64,000 nucleotides of DNA from DATEBA01 sp035288045 (GTDB lineage Bacteria > Actinomycetota > UBA4738 > HRBIN12). The position numbers and the translations under genes are program-made. The stretch lies in NCBI GenBank assembly GCA_035288045.1, contig DATEBA010000012.1, positions 1-64,000 of the forward strand, written 5' to 3'. Every line of letters begins with the position of its first letter. The stretch's first letter is position 1. A model generated the notes under the pieces. The model was given only the letters and a program-made list of their open reading frames with translations. It searched no databases and was not told the origin of the DNA. Positions 7,413-15,636 of this stretch are shown here, one piece after another.

Positions 7413-8987
7413 ATGACCCGTAGGGTCGTTCCGCTCGTCGCAACGCTTCTGCTGCTGGGCTTCTCCGGCCCCGATGCCCTGGGGTCTGGCGCCTCGAGGC
7501 CTCGCGCCCAGCGTGCGATGCGCCCGACCAACCTCTCGATCGTCGCGGAGGACGTCCTCGCTGCCGCCAAGGAACGGGGCGGCGCCTCGACGACCAGGTC
7601 GCCTTCGGTACCACCGAGGTTCTCCCCACGCGTCCCTGTGGTGGACAGCGGGTTCGACGCGATCTCCAAGTACCAGTATTCGCCGGCCGATCCGACCGGC
7701 GCGATAGGCGACAGCTTCTACGTGACGGCGGTGAACACGTGGGCCGCCGTCTACAAGCCGAACGGCACCCCGCACGGGAACTTCACCCCCCCGCTCCGAC
7801 TTAAGACGGAGATCAAGCCCGGGGGTTTCGAGTTCCCGGGGGGAACGATCGATTTCGATCCGAAGATCGTCTACGACCCCTACGACGACCACTTCGTCCT
7901 CGTGTATCTCGCCGTCCACGATGCGAGCAAGCGCTCGTGGATCGTGGTGGCTACGATCCCCGACGCGACGGCGCCGAAGAAGGGCACCTGGTGCATCAAG
8001 AAGTTCGCCGGCGACCAGGTCGACGACTCGAAGGTCTCGTGGGCCGACTACCCGTTGCTGGGGTTCACATCGAACCGGGTGACCATCTCGACGAACCAGT
8101 TCGGGTTCGGCAGCTTCCCCTATCACTACGCGCAGATCCTCTCGTTCCCCAAGTCGAAGCTCTACAACTGCGAGGGCGTGACGCCGAAGGTCTTCGCCGG
8201 CGACGAGGTGGAGAACCCCGACGGCTCGAAGTCCTTCACCGTCCAGCCGGCAGTGACGAACGGGACCGGCGCCGCGTCCAAGGTGCAGTACCTGCTCTCC
8301 TTCGAGTACTTCGGCGGCTGGGGCCACAAGCTCGTCCTCTGGCGGCTGAAGGTCGTGAACGGGCGGCTCAAGCTCGCGAACGAGGCCTTCAAGGTCGGGA
8401 CCGCCTTCACGGCGCCCTCGGGCACGCAGTGCGGAGGCAGTCGAAGCAACCCGAACACCCGCTGGGACACGGGCGATCTCCGCCTCGTTAACGCCTTCTT
8501 CGACGTGGACCTCGGAAACGTCTACGCCGCGCACGCCGTCGAGTCGGACATCGGCGGAGGCTACCTCGAGTCGTCGGCCCGCTGGTACGAGGTCGACGTC
8601 GCCAACACCTTGGGGAACTCGATGGTGGAGAGGGGCATCGTGGGACAGAGCCGCCTCGACCTCGGCTGGCCGGTCGTCGCAACGGACTCCCTCGGCAACC
8701 TGTTGATGGCGGTGAGTGGCGCGAGCGGACCGGACGACGTCTGCCTCTCCGCCTACGGGGTGGACATCAACACGAACACAGACGCGTTCGGGTTCGCGCA
8801 GGTCTCGGCCGGTGAGGCGCGATACGAGTGGGGTGTCGGCGAGGAACGCTGGGGCGACTACAACGCGATCTCGCGCGACCCGGCCGACGGCACGCGGATG
8901 GCGATGGTGAACGCGATCGCGAAGTCCGACGGCGCGGGATCGACGTTCACCTTTCAGCAGGTCGTCGATGTGGTGGCGGTGATCTAA
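7413..8987 (+). CDS. secreted protein of unknown function
   Basis: 524-aa protein I cannot assign to a named family. ATG 7413 is preceded by GAGGAGG (7401-7407), and a possible -10 TACCTT lies at 7374. It starts with a signal peptide (MTRRVVPLVATLLLLGFS...). The mature part is rich in beta-strand-like segments with recurring aromatic-Asp turns (IDFDPKIVYDPYDDHFVLVYL, DTGDLRLVNAFFDVD, DSLGNLLMAVSGA), which suggests a beta-propeller or sialidase-like fold. Four cysteines in the mature chain could form disulfides. It stands alone between the divergent trp operon and proS. An extracellular binding or enzymatic role is inference. Confidence 0.8.
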   Translation: MTRRVVPLVATLLLLGFSGPDALGSGASRPRAQRAMRPTNLSIVAEDVLAAAKERGGASTTRSPSVPPRFSPRVPVVDSGFDAISKYQYSPADPTGAIGDSFYVTAVNTWAAVYKPNGTPHGNFTPPLRLKTEIKPGGFEFPGGTIDFDPKIVYDPYDDHFVLVYLAVHDASKRSWIVVATIPDATAPKKGTWCIKKFAGDQVDDSKVSWADYPLLGFTSNRVTISTNQFGFGSFPYHYAQILSFPKSKLYNCEGVTPKVFAGDEVENPDGSKSFTVQPAVTNGTGAASKVQYLLSFEYFGGWGHKLVLWRLKVVNGRLKLANEAFKVGTAFTAPSGTQCGGSRSNPNTRWDTGDLRLVNAFFDVDLGNVYAAHAVESDIGGGYLESSARWYEVDVANTLGNSMVERGIVGQSRLDLGWPVVATDSLGNLLMAVSGASGPDDVCLSAYGVDINTNTDAFGFAQVSAGEARYEWGVGEERWGDYNAISRDPADGTRMAMVNAIAKSDGAGSTFTFQQVVDVVAVI

Positions 8988-9005
8988 GGGAGCACGCGAC
9001 ACGGG

Positions 9006-9011
9006 TATCCT
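9006..9011 (+). promoter_or_regulatory. -10 box of a leaderless proS transcript
   Basis: TATCCT ends 6 bases before the proS ATG at 9018, so the predicted transcription start coincides with the start codon. No Shine-Dalgarno is visible. The same hexamer stands at the same sort of distance before the cobalamin adenosyltransferase gene (minus strand, 32852-32857). Confidence 0.45.
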
Positions 9012-9017
9012 TGCGCT

Positions 9018-10727
9018 ATGCGGCTTTCCCGGCTATTCGCGCGCACTCTGCGGGAGGATCCCGTCGAGGCCGAGGCACCCTCCCACCGGCTGCTGCTGCG
9101 TGCGGCGTTCATCCGCCAGGTGATCTCGGGCGTCTACACGTTCATGCCGCTCGGCCTGCGCACCCTCCGCAAGGTCGAGCAGATAGTCCGGGAGGAGATG
9201 GATCGGGCCGGCGCCCAGGAGGTCCGCATGCCGGCGATACTTCCGTCCGAGCCGTGGAAGCTCACCGGTCGGTGGCAGGCTTACGCGGCGGAGCAGCTCA
9301 TGTTCACTCTCCACGACCGGAGCGGGCGCGAGCTCGGCCTCGGCCCCACCCATGAGGAGATAGTCACACCGCTGGTCGCGCAGGAGTACGAGTCGTACCG
9401 GGACCTGCCGGTGAACATCTACCAGATCCAGTGGAAGTACCGGGACGAGGCAAGGCCGCGCTCGGGCCTGCTGCGGGCCCGTGAGTTCCTGATGAAGGAC
9501 GCCTACTCCTTCGACCGCGACGTAGAGGGGATGCGCGAGTCCTACCAGAAGATGGTCGACGCCTACCGAGCGGTGTTCTCCCGGTGCGGGCTCTCGATCG
9601 TCGAGGTCGAGGCCGACCCGGGCCTGATCGGGGGCGACGTCAACCACGAGTTCATGGCGAAGGCCGAGGTTGGGGAGGACCTGTACGTTTCCTGCGAGAC
9701 CTGCGACTACGCCGCAAACGTGGAGGCCGCCGTCGCCGCTCCGCCCGACGCGGCGGAGCCGGGCGCCGTCCCTCCCGAGGTAGTCCACACCCCGGGGGCC
9801 TACACCGTGAAGGACGTGACGGCGCTGCTCGGCGTTCCCCCCGCCCGCGTGCTCAAGTCGCTCGCGCACGAGATCGACGGCCGGCCTGCGCTCGTGCTCG
9901 TTCCCGGCGATCGAGAGCTGAACGAGGGAAAGCTCCGCCGGGCCGTGGCGCCCGCCGAGGTGCGGATGTTCGAGGATGCCGACTTCGATCGGCACGGGAT
10001 GCTGAAGGGATTCGTCGGACCCCAGGGTCACGACGGCGTGCTGGTGGTGGCCGACTATCGGATCCGAGGCGGATCGGAGTGGGTGGCGGGCGCGAATCGC
10101 GCCGACCACCACACGACCGGGGTCGTGCTGGGTCGCGACTTCGAGGTCGACGTATGGGCGGACCTCGCCCAGGTGCGGGACCGCGATCCGTGCCCGCGCG
10201 ACGGCGGCTCGCTTCGGGTCGGACGGTCCGTCGAGGTGGGACACACGTTCCAGCTCGGGGCGAAGTACTCCGACCCTCTGAAGGCCACCTTCGTGGACGA
10301 GGACGGGATCGAGCGCCCGTTCGTGATGGGCTGCTACGGGATAGGCGTCTCGCGCATCGTCTCCGCCGTCGTCGAGCAGCACCACGACGATGCGGGGCTG
10401 GCCTGGCCGAGGGCCGTCGCGCCGTACGAGGTATGTGTTCTGATAGCGAACCGCGACGACGAGGGCGTCGTGGCGGAGGCCGAGCGCATCTACGCCGAGC
10501 TTGAGGACCGCCGCGTCGAGGTCGTGATCGACGACCGCGAGCGGACTGCCGGCGAGAAGTTCGCCGACGCCGACCTGATCGGCTACCCGGTACAGGTCGT
10601 GGTCGGCAGGCGAGGTGTGAGCACCGGGACTGTGGATCTCAAACTTCGAGCGACGGGTGAGAGGACGACCGCACCGCTCGAGCGCGCCGCCGACGCGGTG
10701 TCCCAGCTTCTGGCCTCCGCTCCGTAG
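9018..10727 (+). CDS. proS: prolyl-tRNA synthetase
   Basis: Class II aminoacyl-tRNA synthetase charging tRNA-Pro; 569 aa, the length of the bacterial-type enzyme. The N-terminal catalytic part has motif 1 (FMPLGLRTLRKVEQIVREEM), LGPTHEEIVT, and motif 2 (QWKYRDEARPRSGLLRAREFLMKD). The insertion (editing, YbaK-like) domain spans roughly 225-390 with PARVLKSL. Motif 3 is CYGIGVSRIVSA. The anticodon-binding domain closes the protein (VCVLIANRDDEG onwards). It is transcribed just ahead of the rimP-nusA-infB operon, with a terminator between them. Confidence 0.96.
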   Translation: MRLSRLFARTLREDPVEAEAPSHRLLLRAAFIRQVISGVYTFMPLGLRTLRKVEQIVREEMDRAGAQEVRMPAILPSEPWKLTGRWQAYAAEQLMFTLHDRSGRELGLGPTHEEIVTPLVAQEYESYRDLPVNIYQIQWKYRDEARPRSGLLRAREFLMKDAYSFDRDVEGMRESYQKMVDAYRAVFSRCGLSIVEVEADPGLIGGDVNHEFMAKAEVGEDLYVSCETCDYAANVEAAVAAPPDAAEPGAVPPEVVHTPGAYTVKDVTALLGVPPARVLKSLAHEIDGRPALVLVPGDRELNEGKLRRAVAPAEVRMFEDADFDRHGMLKGFVGPQGHDGVLVVADYRIRGGSEWVAGANRADHHTTGVVLGRDFEVDVWADLAQVRDRDPCPRDGGSLRVGRSVEVGHTFQLGAKYSDPLKATFVDEDGIERPFVMGCYGIGVSRIVSAVVEQHHDDAGLAWPRAVAPYEVCVLIANRDDEGVVAEAERIYAELEDRRVEVVIDDRERTAGEKFADADLIGYPVQVVVGRRGVSTGTVDLKLRATGERTTAPLERAADAVSQLLASAP

Positions 10728-10824
10728 TCCGGGCCGGCGGTTCCCAGAGGAGCTCCTCGACCGCGCGTGCAAGGCCATGCGCCGGTAGTGGGGAGTCTAC
10801 GCAGCGTGCGAGGCTCCCCTCGGC

Positions 10825-10830
10825 TATACT
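10825..10830 (+). promoter_or_regulatory. -10 box of the rimP-nusA-infB operon
   Basis: TATACT lies 90 bases before the rimP start, with no convincing -35 hexamer. A start near 10837 would give a leader of about 83 bases that contains the hairpin at 10858-10886. Confidence 0.4.
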
Positions 10831-10857
10831 CGCTCGGCAAGAGACTTCGATCGACCA

Positions 10858-10886
10858 GAAGTGGGCACGCGCCCACTTTCTTTTTC
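10858..10886 (+). terminator. intrinsic terminator/attenuator in front of rimP
   Basis: A perfect 7-bp stem AGTGGGC/GCCCACT (10860-10866 with 10871-10877), loop ACGC, extends by A-T and G-T pairs and is followed by TTCTTTTTC. It could simply end proS transcription. It also lies downstream of the TATACT -10 box, so it may attenuate the nusA operon, whose product NusA itself acts on pausing and termination. Confidence 0.6.
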
Positions 10887-10919
10887 GAGGGACGCGCTCG
10901 GGCGCGCGAAGAGGACGAG

Positions 10920-11384
10920 ATGGACGTGGAGGCGCTGGTCGGGCCGGTGGTCGAGGCGGCCGGGCTGGAGCTCTGGGAGGTCGTGTTCCGGAGGGATCGG
11001 GGCCGGCGGATCCTCCGCGTGGCGGTCGACCGGGAGGGCGGCGTGGACCTGGACACGATCTCCGAGGTGTCCGAGCTAATCTCCCGGCGGCTCGACCTCG
11101 AGGACTTCTGGCGGGGCTCGTACGACCTCGAGGTGACCTCGCCCGGCCTCGAGCGGCTGCTGCGCGCCCCCAGCCAGTTCCGGCGGAGCTTGGGCGAGAA
11201 GGTGAAGGTCAAGACCCGCGAGCCGGTTTACGGCTCGAGGGTCCACGAGGGCGCGCTGGTCTCGGCCGACGCGGAGGCGATAGTGCTCGCCACCGCCGGC
11301 GGAGAGCTGCGCGTCCCCTACGCCGAGCTCACGTCGGCGAAGACGGTCCCCGATTGGGACGCGGAGATGAGGAGCGGGAAGTGA
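10920..11384 (+). CDS. rimP: ribosome maturation factor RimP
   Basis: 154-aa factor needed for 30S subunit maturation. The N-terminal alpha/beta domain (LVGPVVEAAGLELWEVVF, ILRVAVDREGGVDLDTI) and the YDLEVTSPGLERLLR motif are clear, followed by the SH3-like C-terminal domain. ATG 10920 matches the family start; upstream in-frame codons are non-coding in character. First gene of the rimP-nusA-ylxR-infB operon; the nusA GTG overlaps its stop. Confidence 0.94.
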   Translation: MDVEALVGPVVEAAGLELWEVVFRRDRGRRILRVAVDREGGVDLDTISEVSELISRRLDLEDFWRGSYDLEVTSPGLERLLRAPSQFRRSLGEKVKVKTREPVYGSRVHEGALVSADAEAIVLATAGGELRVPYAELTSAKTVPDWDAEMRSGK

Positions 11385-12577
11385 ACCAAGAGGTGATCCA
11401 GGCGCTGAAGGAGCTCGAGCGCGAGCGCGGCATCGCGTTCGAGACGATCCTCGCGAGTCTCGAGGAGGCGCTGGCCTCCGCCTTCAAGGCATGGTGGAAG
11501 CAGCAGCACCCCGACCTCGACGAGGAGAGCTTCGGGGTTCGTGCGAAGCTCGACGCCGATACCGGTGACATGGAGGTCTGGCTCCAGGACCTCGTCGAGG
11601 TGGAGGACGAGGACGGCGAGACGACCCACACGGAGGTGACCGGCGAGCAGCCGGTCGAGGTGACCGACGAGTTCAAGGGCCGGATCGGGGCACAGACGGC
11701 GAAGCAGGTCATCTTCCAGAAGCTGCGCGATGCCGAGCGAGACATGACCTATGAGGAGTTCGCCGACCGCGAGGGCGACGTCGTGACCGGGATCGTCCAG
11801 CAACAGGAGCGGCGCTACACGCTGCTGGACCTCGGCAAGGTCGAGGCTCTCCTGCCGCAGGCCGAGCAGGTCCCGAGCGAGGCCCTGCGTCACGGCGAGC
11901 GCCTGAAGGCGTTCATCACGGAGGTCCGAAGAGGCACGAAGGGCCCGCAGATCGTCGTCTCTCGGTCGCACCCTGGACTGCTGAAGAAGCTCTTCGAGAT
12001 GGAGGTTCCGGAGATCGAGGAGGGCATAGTGACGATCGAGGCGGTCGCGCGCGAGCCGGGACACCGCTCGAAGATCGCCGTGTCCTCGAAGGAGCCGGGC
12101 GTGGACCCGGTCGGTGCGTGCGTCGGCCCGAAGGGGAGTCGCGTTCGGATGGTCGTGAACGAGCTTCGCGGGGAGAAGATCGACGTCGTGCCGTTCAGCC
12201 TGAACTCGCCGGAGTTCGTCGCGAACGCTCTCCAGCCGGCGAAGGTCAAGGAGGTGCGTGTCGACCCCGATACGGCGACCGCGCTGGTGGTTGTGCCCGA
12301 CTACCAGCTATCACTCGCGATAGGGAAGGAAGGCCAGAACGCCCGGCTCGCTGCGCGGCTGACCGGCTGGCGCGTGGACATCCGGAGCGAGACCCAGCTG
12401 GCCGAGGCCTCGCGCGCCCCTGCCGCTCCACCCGAGGCGACGGAGGCGGAAGAAGAGGGTCATGCGGCAGAGACCGAAGAGCCCGGTGGGGAGGCATCCG
12501 AGGTTGACTCCGTGTCCGATGCTCCTGTTCCCGCGAAGAGCACGGACCCGTCCGCGGAGGAAACACCTAAGGGGTAG
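11381..12577 (+). CDS. nusA: transcription termination/antitermination factor NusA
   Basis: RNA polymerase-binding factor controlling pausing, termination and antitermination; 398 aa. GTG 11381 overlaps the rimP stop, behind GAGGAGCGGG. The N-terminal polymerase-binding domain (residues 1-125) is followed by an S1 domain (VVTGIVQQQERRYTLLDLGKVEALLP) and two KH domains (DPVGACVGPKGSRVRMVVNELRGE; LSLAIGKEGQNARLAARLTGW). It ends in an acidic, Ala/Glu-rich tail of about 60 residues instead of the C-terminal repeats of E. coli NusA, as is usual outside proteobacteria. Confidence 0.96.
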   Translation: MNQEVIQALKELERERGIAFETILASLEEALASAFKAWWKQQHPDLDEESFGVRAKLDADTGDMEVWLQDLVEVEDEDGETTHTEVTGEQPVEVTDEFKGRIGAQTAKQVIFQKLRDAERDMTYEEFADREGDVVTGIVQQQERRYTLLDLGKVEALLPQAEQVPSEALRHGERLKAFITEVRRGTKGPQIVVSRSHPGLLKKLFEMEVPEIEEGIVTIEAVAREPGHRSKIAVSSKEPGVDPVGACVGPKGSRVRMVVNELRGEKIDVVPFSLNSPEFVANALQPAKVKEVRVDPDTATALVVVPDYQLSLAIGKEGQNARLAARLTGWRVDIRSETQLAEASRAPAAPPEATEAEEEGHAAETEEPGGEASEVDSVSDAPVPAKSTDPSAEETPKG

Positions 12578-12579
12578 CC

Positions 12580-12855
12580 GTGGGCCGGTGGCACGAGCCC
12601 GAGCGCACGTGCGTGGGATGCCGGGAGAAGGCGCCGAGGCGCGAGCTGCTACGCGTAGCCCGGCTCCCCGACGGCGTCGTCACGGTCGACGCGGAAGGGA
12701 CGGCGCCCGGGCGCGGCGCGTACGTCCACCGTGATGCCGGCTGTGCCGAGCTGGCGACCAAACGAGGTGCGTTCGCCCGAGCCCTCCGGTCCGGCCTGAG
12801 CTCCGAGGAACTCGCTAGGCTAAGAGACGACATCGGAAGGGTCGTGAGGCGTTGA
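12580..12855 (+). CDS. ylxR: YlxR family nucleic-acid-binding protein
   Basis: 91-aa basic protein of the YlxR (DUF448) family, always found between nusA and infB. In Firmicutes it has been described as an RNase P modulator and as a regulator of gene expression; its role here is unknown. The signature RTCVGCREKAPRRELLR lies near the N terminus, with GRGAYVHRDAGCAELA in the middle. GTG start 2 bases after the nusA stop; the infB start overlaps its stop. Confidence 0.9.
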   Translation: MGRWHEPERTCVGCREKAPRRELLRVARLPDGVVTVDAEGTAPGRGAYVHRDAGCAELATKRGAFARALRSGLSSEELARLRDDIGRVVRR

Positions 12856-14960
12856 GGGTTCACGAACTGGCGAAGGAGCTCGGGGTCGCGAGCAAGGACC
12901 TGCTCGCGGCGCTCGAGGAGATGGGCTACGGGGGCCGCTCGGCGTCCTCCTCGGTCCCCGAGGAGGCTGTGCCTCGCCTCCGCGCGTCCGGAGGCAAGGC
13001 CGTGCCGGGCGCCAGACCCCCACGCCAGGCCGTCGAGGAGCCCGCACCCAAGCCGAAGGCCAAGAAGAAGGCCGAAGCTAAGAGGGCTGAACAGAAGGCG
13101 GTGGAGGAGCAGCCTCCGCCCGCCCTTGAGGAGGCGCCCGCAGCGCCGGCTCCGCCGCCCGCGCCCGCAGCGCCACCTCTTGCCCCCGCGCCCGAGCCCT
13201 CCGGTCCGGCACTGCCCGTACTTCGAGTCACACGCGGCGCCACAGCCCAGACGATCGCGGAGAAGGTCGGGAGCTCACCGGCGGAGATCGTGAAGCTCCT
13301 GTTCGGGCTGGGGGAGATGGCGACGGCCACCACCTCCTTATCCGACGACGCCATCCACTTGGTCGCGCACGAGCTCGGCTACGAGGCGGAGCTCGTCGGC
13401 GTCGCGGAGGAGGAGCCGGAGGAAGAGGTCGTCGACGAGAGCCGGCTGCGACCCCGACCGCCCGTCGTGACGGTGATGGGGCACGTGGACCACGGAAAGA
13501 CGAAACTTCTCGACGCTATCCGCAAGACCGACGTCGTCGCGCAGGAGTTCGGCGGGATCACCCAGCACATAGGCGCGTACCAGGTTCACACCGAGGGCCG
13601 GGAGGTCACGTTCATCGACACCCCGGGGCACGAGGCCTTCACCGCCATGCGTGCCCGCGGCGCCCAGGTCACCGACATCGCCGTCCTGGTGGTCGCCGCC
13701 GACGACGGCGTGATGCCCCAGACTCTCGAAGCCCTCGACCACGCGAGGGCCGCCGGCGTCCCGATCGTGGTAGCGGTCAACAAGGTCGACAAGCCCGAGG
13801 CAGACCCCCAGCGGGTTCGCCAGCAGCTCGTCGAGCGCGAGGTAGTGCCCTCGGATTGGGGCGGCGACTTCGAGTTCGTGGACGTATCCGCCAAGGCCGC
13901 GACCAACCTGGACGGCCTGCTCGATACGATCCTCGTCGTCGCCGACCTGCAGGAACTCAAGGCAGATCCCGAAGGCACCGCGCGCGGTGCCGTGATCGAG
14001 GCCCATCTCAACAAGGGGCGCGGACCCGTGGCGACGGTGCTCGTGCAGAGGGGCACGCTCGAGGTCGGCGACGCCGTTGTCTCCGGAACCGTGTTCGCGA
14101 AGGTCCGGGCGATGCTCGACGAGAATGGCCAGCCGGTGAAGTCCGCTGGACCCAGCAAACCGGTCCAGGTCCTTGGCTGGAGCGCGGTCCCCGAGGCGGG
14201 CGACGAGTTCCGATCCGTCGCCGACGAGCGCGAGGCTCGCCACATCGGGCAGGAGCGCGAGGCGAAGGCGCGCGCGGCCGAGCTTGTCACGACCGCGCGT
14301 GCCGCCACCCTCCAGGACCTGATGGCGCAGGCGCGCGCGGCCGAGGTCCCGGAGCTGAACCTTGTCGTGAAGGCCGACGTCCAGGGCTCGCTCGGCGCGC
14401 TTGCCGATGCGTTCCTCAAGCTCCCTCAGGACGAGGTGAAGGTGAGACTCATCCACCAGGCGGCCGGCGCCATCACCGAGAGCGACATCCAGCTCGCGAT
14501 GGCCTCGCAGGCGATCGTCGTGGGCTTCAACGTGCGGCCCGACGCGAAGGCCCGCGAGCTCTCCGAGCGCGAAGGCGTGGACGTCCGTCTCTACCGCGTG
14601 ATCTATGAGGCGATCGACGACGTGAAGGCGGCACTGTCGGGCATGCTGGCGCCCGAACAGCAGGAGGAGGAGCTCGGCCGAGCCGAGGTCCGGGCGCTGT
14701 TCCGCGTCCCGAAGATCGGTGTCGTGGCCGGATGCTACGTGGTGTCGGGGAACATCTCGCGCAACTCCCGCGCGCGTCTCGTGCGCGACGGCGTCGTCGT
14801 CTACGAGGGGAGGATCGGCTCTCTGCGTCGTTTCAAGGAGGACGTCTCGAAGGTGGCGGAGGGCTACGAGTGCGGCATCGGGATCGAGAACTTCCAGGAC
14901 GTGAAGGAGGGGGACGTCATCGAGGCCTACGAGGTGCGCGAGGTCGCGCGCCGGATCTGA
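12852..14960 (+). CDS. infB: translation initiation factor IF-2
   Basis: GTPase that delivers initiator tRNA to the 30S subunit; 702 aa, a short version. TTG 12852 overlaps the ylxR stop. The N-terminal IF2_N helix (RVHELAKELGVASKDLLAALEEMG) is followed by a low-complexity Pro/Ala/Lys linker (about 50-120) and a second IF2_N domain. The G domain has G1 GHVDHGKT near residue 210, G3 DTPGHEAF and G4 NKVDKPEAD. Domains II-IV follow, ending with the fMet-tRNA-binding C terminus. A large antisense reading frame across this gene is only a codon-bias shadow. Confidence 0.96.
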   Translation: MRVHELAKELGVASKDLLAALEEMGYGGRSASSSVPEEAVPRLRASGGKAVPGARPPRQAVEEPAPKPKAKKKAEAKRAEQKAVEEQPPPALEEAPAAPAPPPAPAAPPLAPAPEPSGPALPVLRVTRGATAQTIAEKVGSSPAEIVKLLFGLGEMATATTSLSDDAIHLVAHELGYEAELVGVAEEEPEEEVVDESRLRPRPPVVTVMGHVDHGKTKLLDAIRKTDVVAQEFGGITQHIGAYQVHTEGREVTFIDTPGHEAFTAMRARGAQVTDIAVLVVAADDGVMPQTLEALDHARAAGVPIVVAVNKVDKPEADPQRVRQQLVEREVVPSDWGGDFEFVDVSAKAATNLDGLLDTILVVADLQELKADPEGTARGAVIEAHLNKGRGPVATVLVQRGTLEVGDAVVSGTVFAKVRAMLDENGQPVKSAGPSKPVQVLGWSAVPEAGDEFRSVADEREARHIGQEREAKARAAELVTTARAATLQDLMAQARAAEVPELNLVVKADVQGSLGALADAFLKLPQDEVKVRLIHQAAGAITESDIQLAMASQAIVVGFNVRPDAKARELSEREGVDVRLYRVIYEAIDDVKAALSGMLAPEQQEEELGRAEVRALFRVPKIGVVAGCYVVSGNISRNSRARLVRDGVVVYEGRIGSLRRFKEDVSKVAEGYECGIGIENFQDVKEGDVIEAYEVREVARRI

Positions 14961-14975
14961 TCCTCGGGCGGTGCC

Positions 14976-15269
14976 GTGCTGGTAGCGCTCGAGCGGTTCG
15001 ACCTCCGGATCCCCGGGTGCGGGTCCCTGAAGGAGAAGCGACACGTGGTGAAGACGCTCACGGCCGGGCTTCGCTCGAAGTTCAACGTCGCGGTCGCGGA
15101 GGTCGACCATCAAGATCTCTGGCAGCGGACCGCGGTCGCCGTGGCGGCCGTCGCCGCCGAGCGATATCACCTGAAGAGGGTCATGCACGAGGTCGAGCGC
15201 TTCGTCGAGCGCCAGCCCCGGATAGAGGTGATCGAGGCCGAGCTCACGCTCCACGAGCCCGAGGAGTGA
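14976..15269 (+). CDS. ylxP: YlxP/DUF503 family protein
   Basis: 97-aa protein of the DUF503 family, commonly located between infB and rbfA. Its function is unknown; a role in ribosome assembly or RNA binding is assumed from location. Diagnostic segments are LRIPGCGSLKEKRHVVK, FNVAVAEVDHQDLWQRTAVAVAAV and VERFVERQPRIEVIEAEL. GTG start 15 bases after infB. Confidence 0.88.
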   Translation: MLVALERFDLRIPGCGSLKEKRHVVKTLTAGLRSKFNVAVAEVDHQDLWQRTAVAVAAVAAERYHLKRVMHEVERFVERQPRIEVIEAELTLHEPEE

Positions 15270-15273
15270 TCCG

Positions 15274-15636
15274 ATGCCCGACGGTACCCGCCCGAGCCGC
15301 GTCTCCGAGGAGTTCCGCGAGATCCTCGCCGAGGAGATCCCCAAGCTGAAGGACCCGCGGATCGGGTTCGTCACCATCACAGAGGTCCGGGTTACTCCGG
15401 ACCTCCGCCACTGCCGAGTGTCCTACACGGCGCTCGGCGACGAGAAGGAGAGGAAGGCGACAGCGGCCGGACTGCGCTCCGCCCGGACGCACCTCAGGCA
15501 AGTGATCGGGGACCAGGTCAGGCTGAAGTTCCTCCCCGACCTGGAGTTCCTGGAGGTCGACCTCGACCAGGCGACGAGGATCGACCGACTTCTCGAGCAG
15601 GTGGCCAAGGAACGGGCAGAGGCCGGAGATGAATGA
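15274..15636 (+). CDS. rbfA: ribosome-binding factor A
   Basis: 120-aa KH-like factor for 16S rRNA 5'-end maturation and 30S assembly. Family pattern: RVSEEFREILAEEIPKLKDPRIGFVTITEV, DLRHCRVSYTALG and LKFLPDLEFLEVD. It follows ylxP by 4 bases and overlaps the next gene by 8 bases, so it is part of the same operon. Confidence 0.94.
   Translation: MPDGTRPSRVSEEFREILAEEIPKLKDPRIGFVTITEVRVTPDLRHCRVSYTALGDEKERKATAAGLRSARTHLRQVIGDQVRLKFLPDLEFLEVDLDQATRIDRLLEQVAKERAEAGDE

Noticed and set aside
7152..9002. Upstream extension of trpE by more than 600 codons on the minus strand
   Set aside because: It runs antisense through the secreted-protein gene and over the attenuator; TrpE similarity begins at 7151.
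13338..15380. 680-codon antisense frame across infB
   Set aside because: A high-GC codon-bias shadow: no protein-like features, and it covers a strongly conserved gene on the other strand.
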